Part shown: positions 27,468 through 35,680 of the stretch, piece by piece
How the letters are laid out: each line of letters starts with the position of its first letter
How positions within the stretch are numbered: position 1 is the stretch's first letter
Assembly: GCA_951812805.1 (NCBI GenBank)
Contig: CATOSZ010000003.1
Coordinates: 1,876,557-1,940,556 of the forward strand
DNA length: 64,000 nucleotides
Direction: 5' to 3'
Source of the DNA: an uncultured Alphaproteobacteria bacterium
GTDB taxonomy: Bacteria; Pseudomonadota; Alphaproteobacteria; GCA-2731375
Made by a program: the position numbers and the translations under genes
The notes under the pieces: model-generated
Databases searched by the model: none
What the model was told of the DNA's origin: nothing
What the model saw: only the letters and a program-made list of their open reading frames with translations

Positions 27468-28943
27468 ATGAGTTTCCGCCAGGTCCTCATCCTCGCGACC
27501 GTGCAGCTGGTGACCTTGCTGTTTGGCATGACCATCACCATCGCCAACGTGGTCCTGCCGCAGATCAAGGGCGCCATGTCGGCGACGCAGGACCAGGTCG
27601 CCTGGATCATCACCTTCAACCTGCTGGCGACGGCCGTGGTGACGCCCATGGCCGGCTGGCTGGCGCAACGCTTCGGCTGGCGCCGTTCGATCCTAGGCGC
27701 GGTGATCGGCTTCACGAGCTTTTCCCTGCTCTGCGGCCTGGCGGAAAGCCTGGAAGCGCTGGTGTTCTACCGGATCGGCCAGGGGCTGTTCGGCGCACCG
27801 TTGCTGCCCCTCGGCCAGGCGATCCTGCTGGCGAGCTTTCCGCGCCACCAGCATCCCTTGGTCATCATGCTCTGGGGTATCGGCGGGGTCGTCGGGCCGG
27901 TCGCGGGGCCGATCCTCGGCGGCTTCATGGCCGAGGCCTTCGACTGGCGCTGGGCCTTCTTCGTCATCGTGCCCTTCGGCCTGCTCGCCCTGCTGGGCGG
28001 TCACCTGGCGCTGGAGCGGGGCCAGCGCGGCCGGGAGATCCGCCTCGACTGGACCGGCTTTCTCGCCATCGCCGTCGCCATCGGCGCGGCCCAGCTTTGC
28101 CTCGATCGGGGCGGCCGGCAGGATTGGTTCGCCTCGAGCGAAATCGTCATCGAGGCGGCGGTCGCCGCGATCGCCGCCTATGTCTTCATCGTCCATACGT
28201 TCACCAGCGACCGGCCCTTCGTCGATCCGGCCCTGCTGCGCGACCGCAACTTCGCCATCGGCCTGATGATCATCTTCGTCATGGGCATGTTGAGCTATAC
28301 GCCCATGGTGCTGTTTCCCCCGTTGCTGCAGGAACTGCGCGGCTATCCCGATTCCGTCGTCGGCAGCCTGCTGGCGGCGCGCGGCATCGGCAATTGGCTG
28401 AGTTTTTTGATCGTCGTCCCCTTCACCCGCTGGAACGCCAAGCTCGCGGTTGCCGTCGGGCTCGGCTCGCAGGCCGTTGCCGGTTTCGCCATGGCCAGTT
28501 TCGACATCAACCTCACCAGCTTCGACGTGTTCTGGACCAACGTGCTGCAGGGCTTCGGCTTCGGCCTGGCCTACACGCCGCTCACCGTGCTGGCCTTCAC
28601 CCATCTCGACGGCGACCGGGCGACCGACGGCACGGCGATCTTCCACATGCTGCGCAACTTCGGCTCCTCCATTTTCATCTCGATGACCATCCTGCTCTGG
28701 ACCCGCAGCCGGGCGGAGAATTTCGCCACCCTCTCCGAACACGCCCAGCCGGCGAGCGAGCGTTTCCGCTTCGCCGAGATCGCCGGCGGCTTCGAAATCG
28801 CCACCACCCGGGGCCTGCTCGGCTTTGCCGACGAGATAAACCGGCAGGCGGCGATGATCGGCTATATCAACGCGTTCCTGCTGTTCGCCGTCACCGCGAC
28901 CATCGCGACGCCGCTGCTGCTGTTGATGCGCAATCCCGAGTAG
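27468..28943 (+). CDS. MFS drug exporter, EmrB/QacA (DHA2) type
   Basis: A 491-residue inner-membrane proton-driven exporter with about 14 predicted hydrophobic helices. It starts MSFRQVLILATVQLV at 27468 with GAGGGAGCC upstream; the frame before that lacks membrane character. Motif C-like GGVVGPVAGPILGG in helix 5 and the motif A-like GWLAQRFGWRRSI between helices 2 and 3 are present. The truncated lyase stump ends 29 bp upstream, so this gene was probably second in an operon and may have lost its native promoter to the insertion. Substrate unknown. No EmrA partner is in the window. Confidence 0.88.
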   Translation: MSFRQVLILATVQLVTLLFGMTITIANVVLPQIKGAMSATQDQVAWIITFNLLATAVVTPMAGWLAQRFGWRRSILGAVIGFTSFSLLCGLAESLEALVFYRIGQGLFGAPLLPLGQAILLASFPRHQHPLVIMLWGIGGVVGPVAGPILGGFMAEAFDWRWAFFVIVPFGLLALLGGHLALERGQRGREIRLDWTGFLAIAVAIGAAQLCLDRGGRQDWFASSEIVIEAAVAAIAAYVFIVHTFTSDRPFVDPALLRDRNFAIGLMIIFVMGMLSYTPMVLFPPLLQELRGYPDSVVGSLLAARGIGNWLSFLIVVPFTRWNAKLAVAVGLGSQAVAGFAMASFDINLTSFDVFWTNVLQGFGFGLAYTPLTVLAFTHLDGDRATDGTAIFHMLRNFGSSIFISMTILLWTRSRAENFATLSEHAQPASERFRFAEIAGGFEIATTRGLLGFADEINRQAAMIGYINAFLLFAVTATIATPLLLLMRNPE

Positions 28944-28971
28944 GACGGCGCCGAGGCGTGAAAGCTGCTAG

Positions 28972-30515
28972 CAGCCTGTCGGACTCGGGCACGCAAGGAT
29001 TGGTAAGATTGGCTTGGCGGGCGTCGATGTCATGGATTTACCCCCATGAAGTTGCGAACGCGGGTTGGCCCGCCCGTTCAGGCGTGGCTGAGGACGAACA
29101 TCCGCTTGATGTTCCAGGAGAGCGTGGCCAAGGTCCATTCCCCCTTCGCCTTGTCGAGGCCGCGCAGGCTGAACTGACGCAAGCCCATCACCGATTTGAT
29201 GATGCCGAACACCGGCTCCGGCGTCTGCTTGCGAAGCGCGTAGAGCGCCCGGCCCTCGGGTGTGGCCAGGCGATGGCACATCGCCTCGAGCGGCGTCGGA
29301 TCCTCGGGCGCTGGCGGCGCCTCGGCGAAGCGGTCCCGCCAGGAAAGATGGTGGTGCTCCCGGCCGAGCGCGATCAGCGGCGCGATCTCCGCTTCCCCGC
29401 AGGCCTCGACGTTGGCCTGGCTGAAGTAGCCGCTGTCCGCCAACAGGGTCTCGACCTCGCCAAGCCCGTCCGGCAGGCCGGCGAGTGCTTCGAGCGTCGG
29501 TTCGATCTGCTGCTTGTCGTTCGCCGCCTGCACCACGTCGGCGCTGACCACCAGCAGGCTGCCGGCGGCCACCGCAGCCTGGGCGTTGTAGCACTGCTCG
29601 AAGCCGCCGCCGGCCACCGGCATGATGCGCGAGTCCGGGTCCGTCAGGTTGACCTGGTCCTTCGCCCGTGGCCCCGGCTCCGGCGGCTTCGGTGGCCGCC
29701 CGCCCGGCTTGCGGCCGGTCCGCGTTTCCTTCGCCTCGCGGGCTGCCAGCTTCTCTTCGTACTCCGCCTGCTCCCGCGCATGACGCTCGGCCGCCCGCGC
29801 CTCGATCTCCGCCTTCGCCGCGGCGATCGCCGCCAGCCGGTCCTCGCGCCGTGCCAGCTCCTCCGGCACGCTCATGCCGTCGGGAACCTCGGACCGGTCC
29901 GCCGCTTCCGCCAACGCCATCAACTCCGCCACCTCGGCCCGCAGCCGGGCTTCGATCTCGCCCGCACGCTGCCACGACAGGGCGCTGTGCCGGCTCGCGT
30001 CGGCATGGATCTTCGTCCCGTCCAGCGCCACCGTGCCCAGTTGCAGCATGCCGGCCTGCCGCGCCAGCAGCAGAACCTGCACGAACAGCCCCTCGATCAG
30101 CGGCAGGAAGCGACGGCGGAACGTGGCGATCGTGTCGTGGTCGGGGTGGTCGTTTGCCGCGATGAAGCGGAAGGCCACCGAATCATAGCTCGCCCGCTCC
30201 AGCTTCCGGCTGGAATGCACCCCCGTCGCGTAGCCGTAGATCAGCAGGCCCAGCAGGACGCTCGGGTGATGCGCCGCCGAGCCCGAACCACGATAGGCCT
30301 TCACGAACGCAGAGAGATCCAGCTGCTCCAGCACATCGACCACGAAGCGCGCCAGATGACGATCAGGCAGCCATTCGTCCACCGAAGGCGGCAGAAGATA
30401 GCTGGTCTCCCGGTCAACCTGTCGAAAGTTGCTCATCACAAAATCACCGCGCAGGAGAGAATCAGACCGTGACAGTGAATCTCATCTCGAAACTCGGCTC
30501 AAGTCCGACAGGCTG
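28972..30515 (-). mobile_element. IS1182-family insertion sequence (complete)
   Basis: A 1544-bp element with terminal inverted repeats CAGCCTGTCGGACTCG (left) and CAGCCTGTCGGACTTG (right, reverse complemented), flanked on both sides by CTAG (28968-28971 and 30516-30519) as the target duplication. One transposase gene on the minus strand. It lies between the MFS exporter and the TRAP binding protein, 41 bp before the latter's start codon. Confidence 0.93.
29078..30436 (-). CDS. IS1182-family transposase
   Basis: A 452-residue DDE transposase. The N-terminal domain MSNFRQVDRETSYLLPPS and the segment RHLARFVVDVLEQLDLS are typical of the family; the catalytic domain begins at VALDGTKIHADAS, contains LLADSGYFSQANVEACGE, and the C-terminal part ends in EPVFGIIKSVMGLRQFSLRG. 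A coiled, charged insert (EARAAERHAREQAEYEEKLA) separates the first and second catalytic segments. The ATG at 30436 is chosen over the GTG one codon earlier. Frame open, apparently functional. Confidence 0.95.
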   Translation of the reverse strand: MSNFRQVDRETSYLLPPSVDEWLPDRHLARFVVDVLEQLDLSAFVKAYRGSGSAAHHPSVLLGLLIYGYATGVHSSRKLERASYDSVAFRFIAANDHPDHDTIATFRRRFLPLIEGLFVQVLLLARQAGMLQLGTVALDGTKIHADASRHSALSWQRAGEIEARLRAEVAELMALAEAADRSEVPDGMSVPEELARREDRLAAIAAAKAEIEARAAERHAREQAEYEEKLAAREAKETRTGRKPGGRPPKPPEPGPRAKDQVNLTDPDSRIMPVAGGGFEQCYNAQAAVAAGSLLVVSADVVQAANDKQQIEPTLEALAGLPDGLGEVETLLADSGYFSQANVEACGEAEIAPLIALGREHHHLSWRDRFAEAPPAPEDPTPLEAMCHRLATPEGRALYALRKQTPEPVFGIIKSVMGLRQFSLRGLDKAKGEWTLATLSWNIKRMFVLSHA

Positions 30516-30556
30516 CTAGTCTCGACGCCATTGAATTTAAGGAAGGGACGCAAGAG

Positions 30557-31609
30557 ATGATGAAGCATGGCAAGATCGCGCTCGGGGCGCTACTCGCCCT
30601 GGGCCTCGGCACCTCGCTGGCGCAGGCGGAGATCCAGGCGGCGAAGATCAAGGTCGTCGGCACCTGGCACAACCAGTCGCCCTATATGCTGTATGAAAAG
30701 CCGTTCTGGACCAAGGACGTGACGACGCTGTCGGGCGGCAAGATCAAGGCGCAGCTCAATCCCATCACCGAACTCGGCCTCAAGGGCTGGGAGGTCATGC
30801 GGCTGACCAAGCTCGGCGTGTTCGACGTCGCGCACGGGGTCTACGGCTATGTCGCTTCGGAGGAGCCGGCGCTGGAGGGCATCGACCTCTCCTCGGTCGC
30901 CAAGGACTTCAAGCAGGGCCGGCAGATCGTCAAGGCCTATGCGCCGATCGTCGCCAAGCATTTCGATCGCGCCTTCGGTGCCAAGTACCTCTTCACACAT
31001 CCCTTCCCGAGTCAGATGATCTGGTGCAACCAGCCGATCAACAAGCTCGGCGATCTCAAGGACAAGAAGGTCCGCGTCTATTCGACCACGCTCGGCGATT
31101 TCGTCGAGGGGCTGGGCGGCACCTCGGTCACCATCGCCTTCGCCGAAGTCGTGCCGGCGCTGCAGAAAGGTGTCGCCGAATGCGGCATCACCGGCACCCT
31201 GCCGGCCTACCAGGCAAAGTGGCACGAGGTGATCACGCACGCGATGAAGATCCGCGTCGGCATGGGCCTTGCCTTCGCCGCCATGAGCAACAAGAAGTGG
31301 AACACCTTCAACGCCGACACCAAGGCCTTCTTCGAGGGCCAGTCCGCGCGCCTCGAGAACGAGATGTGGGTCAATTCCGAGGCCGAGGACGAGGTCGCCT
31401 TCGCCTGCCTCACCGGCAACGGCGAGTGCACCAAGGGTGAGCCCGGCAACGTCACGCTGGTCGACCCGGCGCAGGCCGATCTCGACGAGCGCCAGCGCAT
31501 CCTGAAGGAGTTCGTGCTGAAGAAGTGGGCGGCACGCTGCTCGGCCGAATGCGTGGCCGACTGGAACGCGACCGTCGCCCCGATCGTCGGCGTCAAGGCG
31601 GTGAAGTAG
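30557..31609 (+). CDS. TRAP transporter solute-binding protein (DctP family)
   Basis: A 350-residue periplasmic binding protein with a Sec signal peptide (KIALGALLALGLGTSLAQAE, cleavage after AQA). It has the DctP features: KVVGTWHNQSPY, the GLKGWEVMRLTKLGVFDVAHG segment and the KLGDLKDKKVRVYST motif in which an arginine usually contacts a carboxylate ligand. The membrane subunits DctQ and DctM are absent from the window, so it is an orphan or works with distant partners. It starts 41 bp after an IS1182 element and ends 19 bp before the ureohydrolase cluster, so its native promoter region may have been replaced. Ligand unknown; a carboxylated or guanidino compound would fit the neighbours. 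Confidence 0.9.
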   Translation: MMKHGKIALGALLALGLGTSLAQAEIQAAKIKVVGTWHNQSPYMLYEKPFWTKDVTTLSGGKIKAQLNPITELGLKGWEVMRLTKLGVFDVAHGVYGYVASEEPALEGIDLSSVAKDFKQGRQIVKAYAPIVAKHFDRAFGAKYLFTHPFPSQMIWCNQPINKLGDLKDKKVRVYSTTLGDFVEGLGGTSVTIAFAEVVPALQKGVAECGITGTLPAYQAKWHEVITHAMKIRVGMGLAFAAMSNKKWNTFNADTKAFFEGQSARLENEMWVNSEAEDEVAFACLTGNGECTKGEPGNVTLVDPAQADLDERQRILKEFVLKKWAARCSAECVADWNATVAPIVGVKAVK

Positions 31610-31628
31610 TCGTTGCTCGCCCGCGCGG

Positions 31629-32486
31629 GTGCGCGGCGGGGTGAGCGGCGGCGACGGTTTCGCCGGCACGACGCGGGTCGGTCTGGATCGCGTCGTCGCC
31701 GGCGGCCTCGCGGTTCTCGGCTATCCCCATGGCCCCGAGGGAACGGCCGCCGGCGCGGCGGCCCTGCGCAGGGCCGCCGGGGAACGCCTGGCGCCTTATC
31801 TCGCCTCGCCCTCGCGTACCGTCGTCGACCTCGAGTCGGGTGCGATGTCGCGGTTGCGGGCCGCGCCCGATGTCGTCGATCTCGGCGATATCGCCCGGGC
31901 CGACGCCGCGCCTGCCGTCATCGCCCATATCGCCGGCGCCAGCGGTGTGCCGGTTCTGTTGGGTGGCGACCTGGATGCCGGCACGGCGCTGGTCGCGCAG
32001 GTGTCCGAGGCGTCCGCGGTGCTCGTGGTGTCACCCAACCTCGCCCTATCGACACCGCACATGGGACCGGAGCGGGCGCTTTGCTGTCTCGGCGTGAACG
32101 GGCTGCAGGCCTCGGCCCCCTGGCAGGCAATCCGGCGCGCGGGCGGCACCGTCGTCACGGCCGATACCCTTCATGATCACGCGGCGGAGGCCAGCGCGAC
32201 ACTCGGCGATTTCCTGCGGACGCACGAGCGGGTGGTCTGCCTGATCGACGCGGGCGTGCTCGATACCGGTCACGCGGCCGGCACGCCCGGCTTGAATGTC
32301 GGCGGCCTGACGCCAGAACAGCTGCCGGCGATCCTCGCCGCCGCGCCGATGCGTCGTCGCCTGGCGGGCGCGGCGGTGATCAATGCGGCGCCGGGTCGCG
32401 ATGCCCGCGCCATCACCGAACAAAGTCTCGCCGCCGCGCTGTTGGCGCTCCTGGAGCCCTGGTTGTTCGACGCGGTGCCGCCATGA
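31629..32486 (+). CDS. Degenerate arginase/agmatinase-fold protein A
   Basis: A 285-residue protein of the ureohydrolase fold, recognised by the order LAVLGYPHGPEGTAAG, DVVDLGDIARA, PVLLGGDLDAG and LIDAGVLDTGHAAGTPG followed by GGLTPEQL. In active enzymes these hold GGDH, DAHxD and SxDxDxxDP; here GGDH is GGDL, the DAHxD position reads SPNLA, and the last motif keeps one aspartate in place of two. Nearly all manganese ligands are therefore gone. The start is GTG at 31629, or GTG at 31641 with a better GGCGGGG site. It overlaps gene B by ATGA. A structural or regulatory role beside the active paralogue is my inference. Confidence 0.75.
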   Translation: MRGGVSGGDGFAGTTRVGLDRVVAGGLAVLGYPHGPEGTAAGAAALRRAAGERLAPYLASPSRTVVDLESGAMSRLRAAPDVVDLGDIARADAAPAVIAHIAGASGVPVLLGGDLDAGTALVAQVSEASAVLVVSPNLALSTPHMGPERALCCLGVNGLQASAPWQAIRRAGGTVVTADTLHDHAAEASATLGDFLRTHERVVCLIDAGVLDTGHAAGTPGLNVGGLTPEQLPAILAAAPMRRRLAGAAVINAAPGRDARAITEQSLAAALLALLEPWLFDAVPP

Positions 32487-33301
32487 CGGCGCCAGTGCCC
32501 GTGCGGACGCTGCTGGGTGCGCCGCCCGGAAACCTCGCGGCGTTGGGGCCGGGACGGGTGGCGCTCGCCGGGCTCTATTTCGACCATTCGGCCGAGGACC
32601 GGCCCGGGGCCCGCTTTGCGGCGCGCCAGCTTCGCTACGAAAGCCCGCCTGCCGGACAGGCACCGCCGGCGCTGGTCGATCTCGGCGATCTCAACGTCTT
32701 TCCGCTCGAGCCGGCCCGCCATGCCACGGTCCTGGCCGAACAGACGAGCCGAATCCTGGCCACGGGTAGCCGTCTCCTCGTCGTCGGCGGGGATCATGGC
32801 GGTGCACCCGGACTGCTCGACGGGCTGCTCGCCATGCCGGGCGCGGGCCGGGTCGGCGTGCTGCGCCTGTCCGCCCGCCTGGACCTCGATCCCGGACACG
32901 CCGGCGCGCGGCGTGGTGTAAACCTCGACCTGGCGGACCGCCTCGCGGGCGGCATCGCCGACATCGCCTTCGTCGGCCTGGCCGGACAAGTCCCGGTGGA
33001 GGAAGCCGCCCGGGCGGGGGCTGCGTTGCGCCTGCCGGCGCTGAAGCCGGCCGCCGCTGCCGGCGCGGCGTTGCGCGATTGGGCGACGACGTATGATCGG
33101 CTCTTCCTCTCCCTCGATCACGATTGCGCGGGTCCCGTGGCGGCGGTGCTGGCCGGCCTCGAAGGGCTTACCATCAGCCTCGCGCATCTTTCGGGCCATG
33201 TGCCGGACCTCGATATCACCGGCGCGGCCGAAACCCGGCGGGTGGTGACCCGGGCCGCGCTTCTGGCCGATCTGCTGGCGGGAGACGGCCGGTGGAACTG
33301 A
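32483..33301 (+). CDS. Degenerate arginase/agmatinase-fold protein B
   Basis: A 272-residue member of the same fold. VALAGLYFDHSAEDRPGARF and LVDLGDLNVF mark the N-terminal half. LVVGGDHGGAPG keeps the GGDH histidine, but the DAHxD position reads LSARLD (one aspartate kept) and the SxDxDxxDP position reads LSLDHDCAGP, with the first two aspartates kept and the third lost. It is thus less decayed than A and C and may bind a single metal ion. Start codon overlaps the stop of A; it shares ten bases with the start of C. Confidence 0.72.
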   Translation: MTAPVPVRTLLGAPPGNLAALGPGRVALAGLYFDHSAEDRPGARFAARQLRYESPPAGQAPPALVDLGDLNVFPLEPARHATVLAEQTSRILATGSRLLVVGGDHGGAPGLLDGLLAMPGAGRVGVLRLSARLDLDPGHAGARRGVNLDLADRLAGGIADIAFVGLAGQVPVEEAARAGAALRLPALKPAAAAGAALRDWATTYDRLFLSLDHDCAGPVAAVLAGLEGLTISLAHLSGHVPDLDITGAAETRRVVTRAALLADLLAGDGRWN

Positions 33302-34176
33302 GACAGGCGCCGTTGCCCCGGATGGCGGGGGACCTCACCTTCATGCGGGCACCGCGGGGCCGGATCGAGGATCTCGGGCCCGACAGCCTGGCCGTGCTCG
33401 GCGCGCCCTTCGAGGCCGCGGCCGGCGCCCGGGCGGGACAGCGGTTCGGCCCGCGCATTCTGCGCGAGACCTCGGTCTATTTCGGTTGGCAGGCCAACCC
33501 GCAGTTCAGCCATCCGATCGACATCGATGCGCGGCGAAACATCGACACCTCGTCGATCCACGGCCGCCTCGTCGACCTCGGCGATGCGCCGGTGGGCGAC
33601 CGGCCACCTGATGCGGCGATGGCGGCGCTCACCGGCTGCGTCGACGACATTCTCGACCGGGGCGCGGGGGTTATCGTTTTGGGTGGTGATCGGGCGATCG
33701 GCGAGGCTGCCTCGGGCGACCGGCCCCTGGTACGCATTGGTGGCGAGGTCACGGGCCGGGAGGCCCTCGCGCTGGCGCCGGCGGCCCCGGTTCGCCGCGA
33801 AACGGCCGATCGGCTGCGCGAGGCGGGCGGCCTGATGCTCGGTGTCGGCAGGCTGGTCGATTTGCCGTCACGGGAGATCATGCGGCTGACGCAGGCCGCC
33901 GACCGGCCCTTCGTTCACCTGGATCTCTCCGCGCTGTCCGCACCTTTGCACGGCATGTCCCCGACGCCCCGTCTCGCCGGTCTGACGGCACCGCAGCTCT
34001 ATCGAGTGCTGGTCGCGATCGGGCGGGCGCCGGTCCGCGGGCTCGCCGTCACCGGCCTGGACCCGGCCCTGAACGGCCTGTCGATCGTCAAGACCGGGCC
34101 GCGGCTGTTGGTCACGGTCCTGCTGGGCTTCATCTATGGCCGCATGGGCCTGCTGGACGAGGAGACGACGGCATGA
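33292..34176 (+). CDS. Degenerate arginase/agmatinase-fold protein C
   Basis: A 294-residue protein, GTG start at 33292 overlapping the end of B; an ATG at 33322 is possible. The N-terminal substrate-loop region is well kept (LAVLGAPFEAAAGARAG, RFGPRILRETSVYF), as is RLVDLGDAPVGDRPP. The metal motifs are not: VIVLGGDRAIG has arginine for histidine, the DAHxD site reads RIGGEVTG, and the last site reads HLDLSALSAP. It still has the conserved LAGLTAPQLYRVL helix. Stop overlaps the start of D as ATGA. Confidence 0.75.
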   Translation: MELRQAPLPRMAGDLTFMRAPRGRIEDLGPDSLAVLGAPFEAAAGARAGQRFGPRILRETSVYFGWQANPQFSHPIDIDARRNIDTSSIHGRLVDLGDAPVGDRPPDAAMAALTGCVDDILDRGAGVIVLGGDRAIGEAASGDRPLVRIGGEVTGREALALAPAAPVRRETADRLREAGGLMLGVGRLVDLPSREIMRLTQAADRPFVHLDLSALSAPLHGMSPTPRLAGLTAPQLYRVLVAIGRAPVRGLAVTGLDPALNGLSIVKTGPRLLVTVLLGFIYGRMGLLDEETTA

Positions 34177-35180
34177 GCGCCGATCTCGACGCGCTGCTGA
34201 CGACACCGGGCGCGACCCTGTTCGCCGCGCCTGGCGGGAGCGCCCGGGACCTCACGCCCGGCCGTATCGGCGTCGTCGGCATGCCGAACGACTGGACCCA
34301 CAGCAGCCGCGTCGGCGCGCGGGAGGGACCGGCGGCGTTGCGCGAGGCCAGCAGCGAGATCGCCCGCGCCCTCACCGAGGACGGCACCCTGATCGACCCC
34401 GGCGGCGGCGACCTCCGGCGCTGGCGCGGCGGCGATGTGTTGGTGGACTGCGGCGACGCGGCGGTATCGCCGATGTCGGTCGAAGCGACGACGGAGGCGA
34501 TCGCCGCCATGACCGGGGCCGTAGCCGCCGCGGGCGCCATCCCGCTGGCGCTCGGCGGGGATCACTACAACAGCTATCCCGCCTGTCTCGGATATTCCCG
34601 CGCGCTGGCCGCGGCCGACCCCGATGCACGCTACGGCTACATCCAGATCGACGGCCATCTCGACTATTCGGACCGGTTGGGCGCCTGGGGCGACCACAAC
34701 CATGCGACCAACGCGCGACGCATCGCCGAACTGCCCAACGTCGACATCACCAACATGGCCTGGATCGGCATCACCGGCTGGGTCGACGGCACGGACCTGA
34801 CGGGGATCGAGGCCGACGGCGGGCGCATCTTCTCCTCGGGTGACGTGCACGATCAGGGCCCGGCGGCGGTGGCGCGGGCCGCGGTGGCGCATGCGATGCG
34901 GGGTGTCGACCGGCTCTATCTCTCGATCGACGTCGATGCCATGGATGCGGGTTACCTGCCCGGAACCGGCTCGATCGTGCCGAGCGCCATCACGCCTCGG
35001 CAGTATTGCCAGATCCTCGACGTCCTCGCCGCCGCGCCGCTCGCCGGTCTCGACATCTGCGAGGTGGCGCCGGGCCTCGACCCCTCGGGTCGCACCCAGC
35101 GGATCGCCGCCCACATGCTGCTGCGCGTGCTGTGGCACCATCTCCTGGCGCCCGTGGAAGACGAGGGCGGAAGCGAATAG
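34173..35180 (+). CDS. Ureohydrolase (agmatinase/guanidinase-like) with intact metal site, protein D
   Basis: A 335-residue arginase-superfamily hydrolase, which removes urea from a guanidino compound using two metal ions. All ligands are visible: H131 in ALGGDHYNSYP, D160/H162/D164 in QIDGHLDYSD, and D253/D255 in SIDVDAMDAGYLPGTG. A second histidine-rich loop WGDHNHATN follows. The usual DAH is DGH. The N-terminal half MPNDWTHSSRVGAREGPAAL resembles agmatinase and guanidinobutyrase. It is the only catalytically complete member of four overlapping paralogues, so A-C may be its partners. The substrate (agmatine, guanidinobutyrate, guanidine or other) cannot be decided from sequence. Confidence 0.88.
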   Translation: MSADLDALLTTPGATLFAAPGGSARDLTPGRIGVVGMPNDWTHSSRVGAREGPAALREASSEIARALTEDGTLIDPGGGDLRRWRGGDVLVDCGDAAVSPMSVEATTEAIAAMTGAVAAAGAIPLALGGDHYNSYPACLGYSRALAAADPDARYGYIQIDGHLDYSDRLGAWGDHNHATNARRIAELPNVDITNMAWIGITGWVDGTDLTGIEADGGRIFSSGDVHDQGPAAVARAAVAHAMRGVDRLYLSIDVDAMDAGYLPGTGSIVPSAITPRQYCQILDVLAAAPLAGLDICEVAPGLDPSGRTQRIAAHMLLRVLWHHLLAPVEDEGGSE

Positions 35181-35223
35181 ACTTGAGGCTCGCGAATCAG
35201 AACGTCCAGTTTGAGGAGTGACG

Positions 35224-35670
35224 ATGTCGAAGCTAGCAATCGGCGCCCCGGCGCCCGCCTTCACGCTTCCCAACCAGGAGGGGGGCGAGACCAGCCTCGC
35301 CGACTTCGCCGGCAAGCGTGTCCTGGTCTGGTTCTATCCCCGGGCCTTCGGCAACAATTGAACCAAGCAGGCAAACGGGTTCCGTGACAGAATCCAGGAC
35401 TTGGCTGCGAAGAACACCACCCCCGTCGGCATCACCTTTTCCAGTCCCGAGGACCTGAAGTCCTGGGCCGGCGAGGTCGGGCTCGACGCACCGTTGCTGT
35501 CCGATCCGACGCGCGCCACGGCGCTCGCCTACGGTGCCGCCGAAAGCGCGGACCAGGAACGGCCCAAGCGGATCAGCGTGCTGATCGACGACGAGGGCCG
35601 GATCGAGAAGTTCTACGAGGTCGCGGATGCCGAAGGCCACGCGGCCGAAGTGCTGGCCGACCTCGGCTGA
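35224..35670 (+). CDS. Selenocysteine-containing peroxiredoxin (UGA read as Sec)
   Basis: A thioredoxin-fold peroxidase of the BCP/AhpC type, 148 residues if the in-frame TGA at 35359-35361 is decoded as selenocysteine (residue 46). The frame starts MSKLAIGAPAPAFTLPNQEG and the active site reads FYPRAFGNN-U-TKQANGFRD, exactly where the family has its peroxidatic cysteine (FYPKADTPGCTKEACGFRD-like). Homology continues without a break after the UGA (VGITFSSPED, LLSDPTRATALAYG). There is no cysteine anywhere in the protein; the resolving position is asparagine, so it would act as a 1-Sec enzyme needing an external thiol. It follows the ureohydrolase D gene by 43 bp with GAGGAG before the ATG. 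A nonsense mutation is the alternative, but its exact position argues against that. Confidence 0.85.
35362..35404 (+). promoter_or_regulatory. Candidate bacterial SECIS element
   Basis: Directly after the UGA, the mRNA can form an apical hairpin ACGG-GUU-CCGU (35375-35385) whose loop begins with GU 18-20 bases from the UGA, in the range seen for bacterial SECIS elements that bind SelB. A lower stem CCAAG (35363-35367) / CUUGG (35400-35404) could extend it, with an unpaired interior. The fold was found by eye and not scored. Confidence 0.55.
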
Positions 35671-35680
35671 ACGATCGGGC

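Noticed and set aside
35224..35361. The peroxiredoxin as a nonsense pseudogene
   Set aside because: The stop is exactly at the catalytic cysteine position, nothing else is damaged, and a SECIS-like hairpin follows; selenocysteine is the better explanation, though sel genes were not seen in this window.
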